This document shows positions 12,001 through 23,150 of a stretch of 64,000 nucleotides of DNA, one piece after another. The notes below the pieces were generated by a model. The model was given only the letters and a program-made list of their open reading frames with translations. It searched no databases and was not told where the DNA came from. The stretch comes from Thunnus maccoyii (taxonomy: Eukaryota; Chordata; Actinopteri; Scombriformes; Scombridae): the NCBI RefSeq assembly GCF_910596095.1, contig NC_056543.1, positions 23,508,542 to 23,572,541 on the forward strand, read 5' to 3'. The position numbers and the translations under genes were made by a program. Numbering within the stretch: position 1 is the stretch's first letter; each line of letters opens with the position of its first letter.

Positions 12001-13562
12001 AGCTCTACGAGGATGTGAGGAGAAAGGCTCTGATGAGGCTGGAGTATGAGGGTCTACATAAGAGCGAGGCAATAACTACACCAGGAGCACGCTTCCACAA
12101 CGACCCTGCAGGCTTTGCCATGAACAGATACGCATACTATGTCTGCTACAAGTGCAAGAAGGTACCATATAAACTAAAGTAGCAAGATATTCTATTTAAA
12201 TGTAGTTTAAGGGTTGATAATCAAAGCTGTCCTTATTCCCAGGCCTATTTCGGGGGAGAGGCTCGCTGCGATGCAGAGGCAGGACAGGGAGATGACTACG
12301 ACCCCAGTGAGCTGATCTGTGGAGCATGTTCAGATGTCTCCAGGGCTCAGGTGGGTAAATGATACCTGTTATGATCCTTTGCTGTACCACGTTAGTTAGA
12401 TGAGAAGATGGGGCCTGTGTGTACTCAAATAAAACCAGTTTGTACAACGTGTCGTCTGATCATGTCTGAAGGCAAAAGGGTCTATAGCTGTTCCAAATGG
12501 CCACACTTGAAGGTGGGATTAGAAACAGGCTGTCATAAAGAGGGGAGAGACTTGATAATCGTTTAAATATGGGAATACTGGCACTCACTTTCAGACACGA
12601 ATAGTGTTGCATTCATTTGTAGACACAAAAAGTTGACATAGTTGTGTAACTAATGAAAAAAGAGCTAAAGAGAGAATTTTTTGCTTTCTGTCTCACCTCC
12701 TCACAGCTGGCAAGTCACTGTATGAAGTGGGTGAGAACCCACTAGATTGTGCTAGATTTTTGGGAACAGGGAGAAACATTTAGTTCGGCTCTGCCCAAAG
12801 TTAACAAAATCTGCATACCTGCACCTCTAAAGCTCACAAACTGACATGTCGTATCTCATTTGTTTAATCCGGACAAAAACCGGACAAGTAGTTTTATGAG
12901 CGGTTACATGTTCGGGCACAGTGACTACCTGGCAACCAGCAGAGACTCAAAACTCCAGACATGAGATTTATATCCCTCTTCTTATCTAACTCTTTGCAAG
13001 AAAGCAAACAGGCATACTTCCCAAAGTATCCAACTATTTTTTTTTTAATGGTGCTCATCTGTACTCAAAAAACAAAATATGATCTCATCCCTGCTGATGT
13101 GTTATGTATTTTCTGACCAGATGTGCTCAAAGCATGGCACAGACTTCCTTGAATACAAATGCCGGTACTGCTGCTCCGTGGCTGTTTTCTTCTGCTTTGG
13201 CACCACACACTTCTGCAACGCCTGCCATGATGACTTCCAGAGGATGACCAGTGTCCCCAAGGAGGAACTGCCCCATTGTCCTGCAGGTGTGTAATGATTC
13301 TGTTGACAAGACTCCTCTGGAAAATATTAAATCATTCATGAGTGCACATGCAAACTTTAAAAACAGTCTGATTGACTGCAAAAACCAGACTGAAATGACT
13401 GTAAGAAGATATAATTGAGATGTAACCCTTGTCCTTTCTGTCACAGGGCCCAAAGGCAAACAGCTGGAGGGCACTGAGTGCCCTCTGCATGTGGTTCATC
13501 CGCCAACAGGGGAGGAGTTCGCTTTGGGCTGCGGGGTGTGCAGGAATGCCCACACCTTCTAA
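89..13562 (+). CDS. mycbp2: mycbp2 (PAM/Highwire) E3 ubiquitin ligase, C-terminal half, 29 exons, 5'-partial
   Basis: Giant E3 ligase of the PHR family (PAM/Highwire/RPM-1), controlling axon growth and degeneration and synapse formation; it transfers ubiquitin to Thr/Ser through a RING-Cys-relay. Exons read from splice sites: 89-271, 1900-3537, 3665-3834, 3956-4203, 4309-4476, 5009-5166, 5272-5471, 5732-5881, 5972-6132, 6314-6470, 6641-6865, 7032-7097, 7410-7649, 7805-7894, 7991-8071, 8154-8420, 8672-8955, 9039-9135, 9289-9408, 9505-9606, 9702-9830, 9973-10105, 10295-10398, 11300-11488, 11577-11684, 11952-12161, 12243-12350, 13121-13286, 13447-13562. They sum to 6068 nt, in frame, giving about 2,021 residues against about 4,650 in the human protein, so the N-terminal half is upstream of the window. 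Order seen: Ser-rich linker (one 1.6-kb exon), DOC/APC10-like domain, B-box-like Cys/His segment, RING, tandem-cysteine domain. It ends in RNAHTF-stop as in human. Intron 6471-6640 has a GC donor. Confidence 0.97.
272..1899 (+). other. mycbp2 intron, no gene
   Basis: This is a 1.6-kb intron between two coding exons. Its middle part (about 980-1270) is a long pyrimidine-rich tract on the + strand. Open frames on either strand here lack any recognisable protein. I see no repeat or RNA gene. Confidence 0.7.
1900..3537 (+). other. mycbp2: mycbp2 large exon encoding Ser/Pro/Lys-rich linker
   Basis: A single 1,638-nt exon encodes about 546 residues. The first 300 are low-complexity, rich in Ser, Pro, Arg and Lys with many SP sites, and look disordered. 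The later part is better folded (for example SVAECARAVFAAFLWHEGI), then a lysine-rich stretch, then a CxxC-type segment (TICELCGESHPYPVTYH) completed by the next exon (GCGRYAGGQGY...). The exon is entered in phase 1 from the preceding codon AG|T and left in phase 1. Confidence 0.9.
5472..5731 (+). promoter_or_regulatory. mycbp2 intron with homotypic AATTAG cluster
   Basis: This short intron holds six AATTAG hexamers, all on the + strand, at 5568, 5590, 5598, 5616, 5634 and 5699, plus ATTAAT at about 5660 and 5683. AATTAG/CTAATT is a typical homeodomain core. A regulatory role is inference only. Confidence 0.35.
6471..6640 (+). other. mycbp2: mycbp2 GC-AG intron
   Basis: The reading frame runs ...YEAMSQ|DLCLVTC... 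across an intron starting CAG|GCAAGA and ending TTTACAG. No GT donor nearby keeps the frame and the conserved residues. The rest of the donor is a strong U1 match (CAG|gcaag), typical of genuine GC-AG introns. Confidence 0.85.
6641..7649 (+). other. mycbp2: mycbp2 DOC/APC10-like domain exons
   Basis: Exons 6641-6865, 7032-7097 and 7410-7649 together encode the DOC-like beta-sandwich. Visible signatures are IGSLTDGSTETFWES, the VSVHVDNSRDIGNKV segment and the VRQVKVLGWKEGD strand. This fold is shared with APC10 of the anaphase-promoting complex and is a known part of PHR proteins. The match rests on motif memory. Confidence 0.85.
9702..9830 (+). other. mycbp2: mycbp2 B-box-like zinc-binding exon
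   Basis: This 129-nt exon encodes a Cys/His-dense stretch (MCDNHDDGETAAIILCNMC followed by CTDCDRFLHLHRRTRSH). The C-x2-H...C-x2-C...C-x2-C...H-x-H spacing suits a B-box-type zinc finger lying before the RING. A second cysteine cluster follows in exons 10295-10398 and 11300-11488 (CRFCGTRNG, CSDPDCQ, CSKTHPCGHPCGG). Confidence 0.75.
10399..11299 (+). other. mycbp2 intron with a spaced 22-bp direct repeat
   Basis: This 0.9-kb AT-rich intron carries two direct copies, 308 bp apart, of a 22-mer ending in ACCAGGAACAC (10480-10501 and 10788-10809, 20 of 22 identical). They may be arms of a degraded DNA transposon. No coding capacity was seen. Confidence 0.4.
11300..11684 (+). other. mycbp2: mycbp2 RING domain exons
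   Basis: Exons 11300-11488 and 11577-11684 encode the RING that recruits E2~ubiquitin. The first metal ligands are in DDMCMICF, the central ligands in DCTHVFHLQC and the last pair in LCPICK. The intron splits the finger after PAVQ. All eight expected ligands can be read, so the finger looks functional. Confidence 0.9.
12243..13562 (+). other. mycbp2: mycbp2 tandem-cysteine relay domain exons
   Basis: Exons 12243-12350, 13121-13286 and 13447-13562 encode the catalytic relay. Counting back from the C-terminal Phe, taken as residue 4640 of human MYCBP2, puts the upstream relay cysteine (human C4520) at codon 12267-12269 (in GGEARC) and the downstream esterifying cysteine (human C4572) at codon 13193-13195 (in VFFCFGTTHF). 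The supporting residues E4534 (in DPSELIC) and H4583 (in CNACHDD) also align. The stop codon is 13560-13562. All key residues are intact. The human numbering is from memory. Confidence 0.9.
12755..13045 (+). repeat. Interspersed repeat copy in mycbp2 intron
   Basis: The block with GGCTCTGCCCAAAG, GCACCTCTAAAGCTCAC, TTGTTTAATCC and ACCTGGCAACCAG is shared with blocks near 58.1 and 62.7 kb in this window. It looks like a dispersed fish repeat; its class is not assigned. It lies in the intron before the catalytic-cysteine exon. Confidence 0.6.
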
Positions 13563-14371
13563 ACAACAAGAGACTTTTACTGAAAACCAGTTTGTCCACT
13601 GTGATTTCTGGCTGCTGCTGCTGAAGCTCAGCCGTGAAGCTTGGCTCTTGCATTGTCAAGTGGCCTGGACACTGGACCAGGTTTCTGCCCCTAGCCAAGA
13701 GTCCTCAGGTCTGCTCATCTACCAACATCAGTATCCAGGCTCTGCTACGAAACACAAGTGGCGGCTCCTTTGGATTCAGAGTAACCTGAATGAAAAAAGA
13801 ACCATAGCGTTTAAAAAAAGAAAACAAAAAAAAAAAAGAAAAAAACTTGTGACGTGTTTGCATGCGGCCGTTGTATTCCCTCGGCTTCTATAGACGTTGC
13901 TCACCTCCTGATCACTGAAGTGTAACAATACAAGATTAAACATTGAATATGAAATAAATTTGCATAAAGCAACTGTGGATCAGCGTGGGTTTAAAAAAAA
14001 AAAAAAGGAACAGGCCGTATTTCCAGCTTCCTAACTATGAATTTAAAATATTGTTGTATGTAAACTTTTTTCGTAATCTTGTACAGTATTCTCCACTGTC
14101 AAGTGCATCATGGGTTGACGGACAAAAAAAGATAAGTTGGTGGATAAGACTGTTAAGAATATTATGTTTGGAAGGAAAATAGTGTACGATTTATCTAATC
14201 TTGTATATAATGATACTATTCAAATTAGCTGTATTCCGAAGTTGCTACTCTTCACTTCAGTTTTGTTTGATATTCTGGGTTATGTTTTGAGCCAGAACTT
14301 TTAATGAAGTGCAATACTGGGTGTGCCTCCTATTTTGCAGCTGTTTAACCTATGGAATGTATGTCAATAAA
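13563..14371 (+). other. mycbp2: mycbp2 3' UTR
   Basis: Sequence after the TAA stop has no further exon. A-rich runs lie at about 13813-13845 and 13992-14006. It ends at a canonical poly(A) signal. A longer form using AATAAA at 14789-14794 is possible. Confidence 0.6.
14366..14371 (+). terminator. mycbp2: mycbp2 poly(A) signal AATAAA
   Basis: Canonical hexamer 804 nt after the stop, in context TCAATAAAGCC. Earlier (13953-13958) and later (14789-14794) AATAAA hexamers could give alternative ends. Confidence 0.55.
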
Positions 14372-15108
14372 GCCACTGTACATTTTTATACAGTAGACAG
14401 TCATACTACCCCCCTCTTCTAAATGTCATATCTTTTCTGTTGTCTGGAAGCGGGAAGGAGCCTGGCGCCTGCAGTGAATGATGGTGGGTGTACATCCTAT
14501 TTACAGCTCTGTTAGGAAAAAAAAGAAGAAAAAAAAGTACCAAATCCTTCAATGATACAAAAAGTAACAAAAAACCTCACAGTGAGACTGATTTACAGCT
14601 GAACGAATTGAGGGGCCAGTCGTCACACCAAATAAAATTGTGCACCTGTAATGCTTTTCCCTAGTAGGAGGCAGGGGGATTGGGGGTCAGGGGAACAGAG
14701 TGTGAAAAAAAGCAGCTGCTGTTATATAAAAAAGCTTAATACTTGTGAATCTGCTCTGTAATATCTGTGGTGGATGGAGTTGAATGGTAATAAACCAGGT
14801 TCTCTGTTTCGCAAAGTATACACTGTGTCATTACTTAATTAGCGTTGACGTTTCCATTAAATGACCCACCTGTTGGTCTTTGGTTTGTTTATAGTAAAGA
14901 CACTGTGGTGTCAAATCTAGATAAAGTATTAAATGGTTCATGTACACATAATTTCTGTAAATAAAAATAAAAACTCCTGCTCCCATTGCAGAGAGGAGTA
15001 AAATGGGAGATGTGTTACTCTTCTATTATTTCTGGGTACCAAACTGCGTCTCACTGAAGGGTAATATAAAGCTTCCTGTTGGTCTGTAGGACTGAGTGTG
15101 GGCTGCAT

Positions 15109-15388
15109 TAGTGGCTCTCAACCCTTTTTTGCTTGTGACCCCTTAAATAAAACAGCGTCTACTTCTGACTCATCACCATCTGTTGCATATGTAAACTGGT
15201 TGTGACCAGTTCAACTAGAGACTTTTTATAATTTATTTTAAGAGGTAAAAGATTCCAATGACTCACTTGAAAAAAGGCAAAGATAGGAGAAATGTCTGAA
15301 AGAATAAATAACATTGTTACATTTTTTTTTTTTTTCCATTTTCCTGCATCAGATTTATCTTGTGACCCCTTGTGGTTGAGAACTGTTG
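15109..15388 (+). mobile_element. hAT-type MITE, 280 bp
   Basis: The left end TAGTGGCTCTCAACC and the right end GGTTGAGAACTGTTG form imperfect inverted repeats of the CAGTGGTTCTCAACC kind. Both subterminal regions carry TTGTGACCCCTT. Flanks GGCTGCAT (15101-15108) and GGCTACAG (15389-15396) match at 6 of 8 positions, consistent with an old 8-bp hAT target duplication. It has no coding capacity. Confidence 0.75.
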
Positions 15389-15796
15389 GGCTACAGTACA
15401 TCCCAACCTAATGTCAACAACCAAGTCATCCAAAATAAATCATCTAAAATATGGGTTTTTTGGTGTTTTTGTTACCAAAATCTATATCACTTGCAATAGT
15501 AAAATAGTTTGTATATGACAGGAGGAAAGTTATATGATGGAACTGAAATGAATTGCTTTCGGATGAACACTTCACTGATATTATTATTTATGACCTATGT
15601 TTAATCAGGATAACAATAAATAGGTCCTCTGCTTAATTGTGACAGTGTTTGTAACCCATACTCAGTATAATTCACATGTACAATATAGACAATCCATAAA
15701 TAAGTAGTGGGTTACAGTCATTACCACATACACTCTACATTTTTCCATTAAGTAATTTAGGATATCTCATACTGAAATAGTAATAGCTTTATTGTG

Positions 15797-15880
15797 TTAA
15801 GCACTTTGTGTTACATTGTATTTGTATGAAAAGTGCTATACAAATAAAGTCTGATTGATTGATTGACTGATTGATTGGTA
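15797..15880 (+). repeat. LINE/SINE-like 3' tail with TTGA microsatellite
   Basis: The stretch AAGTGCTATACAAATAAAG followed by repeated TGAT/TTGA units is a common 3'-tail type of dispersed fish retroposons, ending in a short tandem tail. The family was not identified further. Confidence 0.6.
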
Positions 15881-16630
15881 TCTTATCAGATATGGCATTA
15901 AAAATTACATCAGACACAGCTGTTAGACTGACAGTTTCAGATGTACTAAAGTTCACAGTAGTGGCAACACAACATGACATTTACTGTATGACTAACATTT
16001 GATCTGATCGTCATTTTATTGTTCACTCGGTGGATTTATTAAAATAAGTAGAAGCCAGAATGTATTACAAAGAGAATTATTAATAAACATCACTAGTAAT
16101 CGTCCTTTATTCCATCTTTATTCCATGGTCTATTTATAAAACATTCATGCTTGTGGTTTGATGCCCACTTTTTCGAAAAGCAATTTTTAAATATTTTATT
16201 CACAGAGAAGAGGTGCACATTAGAGAACACACACTTAATATTGGTAGAGAGTCAAAGATAGGAAAAAGGACACAAAGGGTATAATTTTGTAAACATCAGA
16301 TTTAGGCAACCAAAACACAAGGCACAGATAAAATTAAATTTAACATACTTGTTTAAAATAATAGCAACTAAAACATGAGGCAATGTAGTTTTTTTTTCAA
16401 GGGACTCAAAATATAATTTAAAGCCACTAATAAAGTGTGTAAAGTTGGTTTGAGTCACTCTCAGTTTGCATAAGTAGATATAATATTTACCTATAGTGAT
16501 ATTACTACGCTGAATAATTCTTTTAGAGACTTTTAGCCATAATATATGAACGTAGAAGATATTACTCAGAAACACATAACCAAGTCTTTATATGGATCAA
16601 AGTGTTCAAAATCTTTTGTTCAGAGAAAGC

Positions 16631-16790
16631 AGCAAGGCAAGTTTATTTGTATAGCACATTTCAACAACAAGGCAATTGAAAGTGCTTTTCAGCCATCAAG
16701 ACAAAACGTAAAAGGAACAAAAGGCAATATAAAGAGACATTTAAATACAAATAAAATAAAAAGTAAACAATAAAATCAAAAAAGAGTGTG
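16631..16790 (+). repeat. Dispersed fish repeat (GTTTATTTGTATAGCAC type)
   Basis: The block begins GGCAAGTTTATTTGTATAGC, then GGCAATTGAAAGTGCTTTTC, and ends in an A-rich tract. This pattern is typical of a short interspersed repeat seen widely in teleost genomes. The class is unsure. Confidence 0.6.
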
Positions 16791-16849
16791 TATTTGTGAT
16801 CATTTTAAAATAACAGAACATGATTTTTTTTTAACCATCGAGTGAGTCA

Positions 16850-17193
16850 TCACTTCACAGAGACGATCTTTACCAACAGCCATTTCGCATTGCATTTCCC
16901 ATGGTGCACCGCTGCTCTCAAAACAACACTTCGCCATTTCAGGCTCAGGGGGCCGCGACTAACTCCTGCGAGGGAATTAGGTCAACCGAGCGGCGGTGGC
17001 AGGCTGCGGGGCCGTTTCTTCACTTGAAAAACACTACTAATTCTTTCTCTATCGTCAAAAAAGGCCTCGGTTATTGTGCTCCGATGCGTGTTATCTGGCT
17101 GCTGCGATTGAGCTTTTCCAGCGTGGGCCCGGGCTGAAGTGTCAAGTCGGATTTTCCTGCTAACGGCGAGAAAGATAGCAGAGTGTAAACAAG
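16850..17193 (+). promoter_or_regulatory. fbxl3: Likely fbxl3 promoter and non-coding exon 1
   Basis: An island relatively rich in GC and CpG within AT-rich surroundings, 1.1 kb before the fbxl3 start codon. It ends in a good splice donor, CAAG|GTAGGA (intron from 17194). The coding exon at 18315 opens with an acceptor directly before the ATG, so an upstream non-coding exon is required. The transcription start is not resolved. Confidence 0.5.
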
Positions 17194-18314
17194 GTAGGAT
17201 GGGCGGCTGAACGATAAGCCAGCAAATATCTCCGTATAAAAATAAGCTGTCCATTATTCAGTGAATAAAGTCCTGAATGATTTTAACCACTGGCACATTT
17301 GTTATTACTCTTATTAAACTAACTAGCTAACTTAACTGTTGACGCTAGTTACATTCATTGACGCTGTCACCACATTAGTTAACGTAGCGAGCAGTGTAAG
17401 CAGTTTATTGCTTATGTAAATTAACTCGAGTACATGGGTCAAACAAACTGCACAGTCCTATCAGACGTTTGGCTGAGTGTAATATCAATATGTTGACAGC
17501 CACCTGCCTCAGCATGGCCTCCGTGTAGTGTAGCTGAAGTTAACCGCATATAGCAGCAGACATGTTGGTTATGAATTAAGCAATGTCAGGTATAACGTCT
17601 CTGTGTAATTTAATGTAATTATATTTTTATTGGAGTGGATCCCCACCAATCAAAACAGTTGACATCTTTTATTGGCTAGTCTTTTTTTTTTTTTTTTTAA
17701 TGGACCAAAGAGAGATAATAACATAAAAACACAAGGAAAACATCAACAACAACAACAACAAAAAAAACATAAATGAGAGAAAAAGTTCTTGAATGAACTC
17801 ACCAACCTCAACCTTGACACTTAAGTATTTTCATGCACTTCATACAGAAATATAACAAATTAAAGGCAAATATGACTTAAACCAAAGAACTGCTGATGTT
17901 AGTATAGTCAGTCTGTGAAAAGTAGTGGTGCAGTGTCAGTACACAGATGTGACTAAGTGATACACAGTCTGTAAAACCCGTCAACATAGATATAACTGGT
18001 TTAGTGCTATATCTATCAAGTAATAAAGCAAATCAAAGCCCCTGCTAAGATGAGTTTATGTGTATCTAGATGGGTAAAAGAGGATCTAAGATTATTTTAA
18101 ATTCATTGTTCTCCACATTAGGTGCACATATGTTTACCTGAGGTACTGGTGTATAGAAGAGGCTAATCGACCATTAGGATCAGTTTTCACACCATTAGTC
18201 ACACGTTAGAGAACATTGAAAGGACTTATTAATTAATATAGAGACATATGTATATTGTGTAGTAAAAAAGCTTTGTGTTTTGTGGTGCTGAACTGGTTTA
18301 TCTCCATGTTTCAG
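17194..18314 (+). other. Presumed fbxl3 intron 1
   Basis: AT-rich, with a poly-T run (about 17682-17698) and a short (CAA)n tract (about 17741-17760). No gene is visible. The acceptor TGTTTCAG precedes 18315. Confidence 0.5.
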
Positions 18315-18315
18315 G

Positions 18316-20786
18316 ATGAAGAGGATGAAAGGAGGTGAGGAGGACAGCCCTGGCTCTCCCAGCAAGAGCCCACCTGAGGCTCGCAAGAAGGTGCGGAAGC
18401 AGACGGGCGCAGAGTCAGAGTCAGAGACAGCGTCAGCGGAGGCCAGTGAGTCGCCAGACTGTCACTGGGCAAGACTGCCTCAGGAGCTCCTGCTCCAAAT
18501 CTTCCAGTACCTCCCTCTGCTGGACCGGGCTTACGCCTCTCAGGTGTGCCGTGGGTGGAACCAGGCTTTCCACATGCCCGAGCTGTGGAGATGCTTTGAG
18601 TTTGAGCTTAACCAGCCAGCCAGCTCCTACCTGAAAGCTACACATCCAGACCTCATTAAACAGATTATAAAGAGGCACTCCAACCACCTGCAGTACGTCA
18701 GCTTCAAGGTGAGACTGGAATCCAACAATCCGCTTGTTAAAAAATAGTTTTTACGTTCTAAAAATGACATGCGATCCTTGTAATTCCAGGTGGACAGCAG
18801 TACAGAGTCTGCAGAGGCAGCATGTGACATTCTTTCACAGTTGGTGAACTGCTCACTGAAGACCTTGGGGCTCATCTCTACAGCCAGGCCCAGTTTCATG
18901 GAGGTTCCAAAGGTATAATTACCATAAACACATCGGGTCTTCCTAGTATCCTGTTCTTCAGAGTTGCAAGAGAAATCAAAGGAACTTTTGTTCTTAGAGT
19001 TCATAATCTGATTTTATTGATTTATACATTGCTAATTCATTTCCGTGGTGTCCTTGAAGCTGTGGCTGATCATGTTAGTTGACAGGATAGTTTTTATATT
19101 CTCTTCTTATCTGAGGATGAGGCTGAAAAGCAGTGTCTGTTCCCATGCATGTCCAAGGACAAGGATTTAATTACTTCCAAGGCCTCAGGAGGAAACACAT
19201 TTTGCAAGTTTTATTTTGTCTCTCTTGATGCACTCTGAGATCTTTTTATGAACTCTTGAAAATCAGTGTCCTGGGAAGCTGTCAGCAAGTAATGTGTTTA
19301 TAACTTAAAGTTTTATTATCATAGGAACTTGAACCTTGACACATATATACCGTTCTTGTATCCCACCTTTCTCCACTTCCCTGTCTTTAGGATTTTATTT
19401 CTGCTCAAAGAGGAGGACATACTTTATAATTCAGTGCCATCTTTGTCTGTCCACAGTCTCATTTCATCTCAGCTCTGACTGTGGTGTTTGTCAACTCCAA
19501 ATCGTTGTCCTCGCTTAAGATTGACGACACGCCAGTGGATGATCCATCTCTGAAGGTGCTGGTGGCCAACAACAGTGACACCCTGAAACTGCTGAAGATG
19601 AGCAGCTGCCCTCACGTCTCCCCAGCAGGTACAGACGGATCAAAGACACTTACTGTAGACGTCTCAGTGCCGAAAATTAGAAGAAGCAGCTTTCTCGTTG
19701 TTGTTTTTTGCATATATTTTCCTTTTTTTTCTCCTTGTGGTTGTTGGATGATTTTCAGTTGTTGTCAACAAATTTACAAATCATGGTTATGTTTTACTTT
19801 CAGTCAAATATTTTTGATTTCTGTTTTGAGTCACAAGGCTTTTTTGTTCAGTGGCTTATTTGGAGCCTGCAATTTTCACGTCTGGCCTTGAACAATGTTG
19901 TCATTTCATGTGGTGGACATCGCATGATATGCATGAATGAGCTGTTGTGTCGTTAGCCGGTTTCTCCCTCTTACATACATTTTTCCTGGAACTGTTTTTA
20001 TTTGTCAGCTCTGATAATGACTTTGTTTGTCTGACTCGTTTCTCTTCTTCCTCATGGCTATGTATATTTTCATACTTTTTTGAACATTAAAAACAGAATT
20101 TAATGATGAGTGGGATTAAAAGACGCAACCTTTCCATATTTGCAGGGATCCTGTGTGTGGCCGATCAGTGTCACGGGCTGAGAGAGCTGGCGTTGAACTA
20201 CCACCTCCTGAGTGATGAACTCCTACTGGCCCTCTCCTCAGAGAAACATGTCCACCTGGAGCACTTGCGTATTGATGTGGTGAGTGAGAACCCGGGCCAG
20301 CACTTCCACACCATCAAGAAGAGCAGCTGGGACGCCATGGTGAGGCACTCGCCCAAATTCAACCTGGTCATGTACTTCTTCCTCTATGAGGACGAGTTCG
20401 GCCCCTTCTTTAACGAGGAGATCCCTGTCACACACCTCTACTTCGGCCGCTCAGTCAGCAAGGAGGTCTTGGGCCGAGTTGGCCTCCACTGCCCCCGTCT
20501 GGTGGAGCTGGTGGTGTGCGCTAACGGCCTGCGTCCTCTGGACGAGGAGCTGATCCGCATTGCGAAGCACTGCACCCAGCTGTCAGCCATCGGCCTGGGC
20601 GAGTGCGAGGTTTCCTGCAGCGCGTTTGTGGAATTTGTCAAGATGTGTGGCCGTAGGCTGTCTCAGCTGTCCATCATGGAGGAGGTGCTGATTCCAGATC
20701 ACAAATACTCCCTGGATGAGATCCACTGGGAGGTTTCTAAGCACCTGGGCCGTGTCTGGTTTCCAGACATGATGCCAACCTGGTAA
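18316..20786 (+). CDS. fbxl3: fbxl3, F-box/leucine-rich repeat protein 3
   Basis: Substrate receptor of an SCF ubiquitin ligase that degrades CRY1/CRY2 in the nucleus and sets circadian period. Coding exons 18316-18708, 18790-18912, 19457-19628 and 20146-20786 give 442 residues (human 428; the excess is in an acidic/Ser-rich N-terminus). A basic NLS-like run is at about residues 21-28, the F-box at about 50-95, then LRRs to the end. The last residue is Trp in PDMMPTW, the residue known to insert into the cryptochrome FAD pocket. The sites of the mouse After-hours (C358) and Overtime (I364) mutations are conserved here, as Cys372 and Ile378. The start is the first ATG after the acceptor. It is tail-to-tail with cln5. 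Confidence 0.97.
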
Positions 20787-21222
20787 AGAGCAGCCAGAAA
20801 GCACACAGAGTTCAGTGTGACAAGTTTGAGGCAAAGAACATTCATGCCCCCTCCATGTTTGCGTTAAAAAAAATCTTCAAATGCTCAGCAGAAGTGGAAT
20901 GTTTGGTAGCAACATGGAGAGCATAAACTCGCTGAACTGTGTGGAGTGCAAGGGCAGTGATGTAATGTGGCACCTGACTGCCACACAATGTTATCATGTC
21001 ATGTAAACACCACAAAACTCTCTGCCTGTTATCTTCCAAATGGACTGTAAAAACCTGCTTTGCAGAATCCGGAGACAGAACTCACCAGGCTGGCTTCTAC
21101 ACAATCAACACACAGACCATTGCAGATGGAAATATTAAACTAAAACAATGTTTTTATAACTGGCAAAATGAGTTATATGGACATTGTAGCCTGGTCATAA
21201 TAATCTATATTATGAGAGATGT

Positions 21223-21276
21223 CAGTGTGTATGTATGTATGTGTGTGTGTGTGTGAGAGTGAGTGTGAGTGTGTGT
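21223..21276 (+). repeat. GT/GTAT microsatellite
   Basis: GTAT units followed by about nine GT units and GTGA/GTGT variants, in the fbxl3 3' flank. Confidence 0.85.
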
Positions 21277-22828
21277 TTCAATGTTTTTTAACATTGTGGA
21301 GTAATTGGAACGATGAGGCGCACAATTGCATGTTGTTACACTACCACTTGGCCTACTTAAATCCAGTCTGAGATAGCAGCTACGCACTCTGTCACAAAAT
21401 ATGGCGTCGGAGGTATTTGTACATGTTATGAGACAGAAGGCGTTTTGTAAGGTGTAGTCGAGGCGATTATTCACTAAATTTGAAGAAGAGGGGCTGGATC
21501 CTACACCTCAGTTTAAACTAATGTAAAACATACGAGCGGTTGTGTTGCTTTTCCTCCTCGCCCTGAACTCAGTCACGCGTCCGAAAAGAAATACAACTGC
21601 TGAAACTGTTGGCTAGGAGAGAAAGAGAAATGTGTATATTAGTCTCTATATTTGTGACGTGAAGGTATACAGTGTTGATTTTTTTTTTTCTTTTCTGCAT
21701 CACACATGAATTGGCTTAATTTAACAAACATTGTTTAGAGATCATTTCTGTACAGTTATAGATATCCTAAGCACCTTACATGGATACCAAATACTAGTCA
21801 GGACAAACCAAGTCTTTGTGTTTTGGGGGCGTTTAAACGCCCGAACGAAAGCAAAGAAACTATCTTCATAATGCTCCAATATTTCTTAGTTGGACCCAGA
21901 TTCTAATGCTCATTATTTCAGCTGTAGTGAGGCTCTGTTGAATCAGAGACCGAGGACACTATATTGAAGTAATAAAGCTATAATAAACAATCAGATAAAT
22001 AACTGTATATAATATAGATAGTGCACAGAAATGTCTGAGGTAGATATTGGTAAGTCTCCAACCTTCATGGTCAGATTGCTTTATAATCATTCAACAATAG
22101 GCTAGTCTCTGTGGCTGTCAGCTTATAAATGCGCGCTGGGAATGCAAAACTAACCCTTTGTGTCGCTCAGGTGCATTCAATGAATATTTCCTATATAGGT
22201 TTCATTTGTATCTTCTGCTATTTGCCTGTTCAAGCTCTAAACTTCGGCCCTGTCGTGAATATCTGCCCTCTTATTAGCCCACGTTTGCTCTGTATTGTGT
22301 TATCTCATCGTACACGCAGGAGAGGAACAGTGTTCATTGTGTCATTTACAAACATCGTCTTTGCAGAAATCGCTAGTGCTCCTTTCCAAAAAAACAAACA
22401 ACAACCCCAAAACATCCATTCATTTCAGTTAAAAAGAGATTTGGCAAGTCAGATGAGTGAAACAAACATTTTTTCCTTTAAGAAGGAAGTCAAATGCATC
22501 TGTATATAAAACGCTGTGTGTTTGATTATTGTGAATAGAAATGTACTTATTTCTTTATTTCACCCTCTGTCAGGGTTTGAAGTTTCCTTAACCGACGGCT
22601 AGTGTCTTTTATAAACCAGAGTGCGAGTTATCCTTTACTAGATGGATCTTTTTCATACTCTACTCACTAGAGAAGATAAGCTGTGTAATTTATTGATATG
22701 GATATTGCTTTTGTAATTAATTTGTGTTTTTCGGTAATACAAAAGAAGCAAGAATCATTAAAAAAAACCAGCAAGCAGACCAGCAGCAAGATTTTGGTTT
22801 TGACACTTCCATCCCACTCTCTCTTGCA

Positions 22829-23150
22829 TACAGGGGGGTCCAAAAGTCTTAAATCAACCACCACAAACTTTTAAGAATTGATCAACACACTGGAGCGATT
22901 TTAACAAAACTCAAGTGATCACACTCCAGTTTGTCAATCTAACCCTGCACACAGTTCTGCAGAGGAACGCCATAGTTTTTGTGTTAAATTGTGTGAAAGG
23001 GATGCTTGAATCTCCTGAAGAGAAAGGAGTGCTAACTTGTAGGGCTTTCCTCTCCACAGTCACCAGATGTGAACCCTGCTGATCATTGTGAGGAAAACTT
23101 AAAAGTTAACATCAGATCAACAGGAATCTGCTACCTGGAGTAACATAGAC
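22829..23150 (+). mobile_element. Decayed Tc1/mariner-like fragment
   Basis: Begins TACAGGGGGGTCCAAAAGTC, like the end of a known fish Tc1 family. About 230 bp further on, a broken frame still reads SPDVNPADH, resembling the SPDLNPIEH catalytic motif of Tc1 transposases. Most of the transposase gene is missing, so it is inactive. Confidence 0.6.

Noticed and set aside
22129..22509. 126-codon open frame after fbxl3
   Set aside because: Composition and content look random; it lies in the fbxl3 3' flank and matches no known family.
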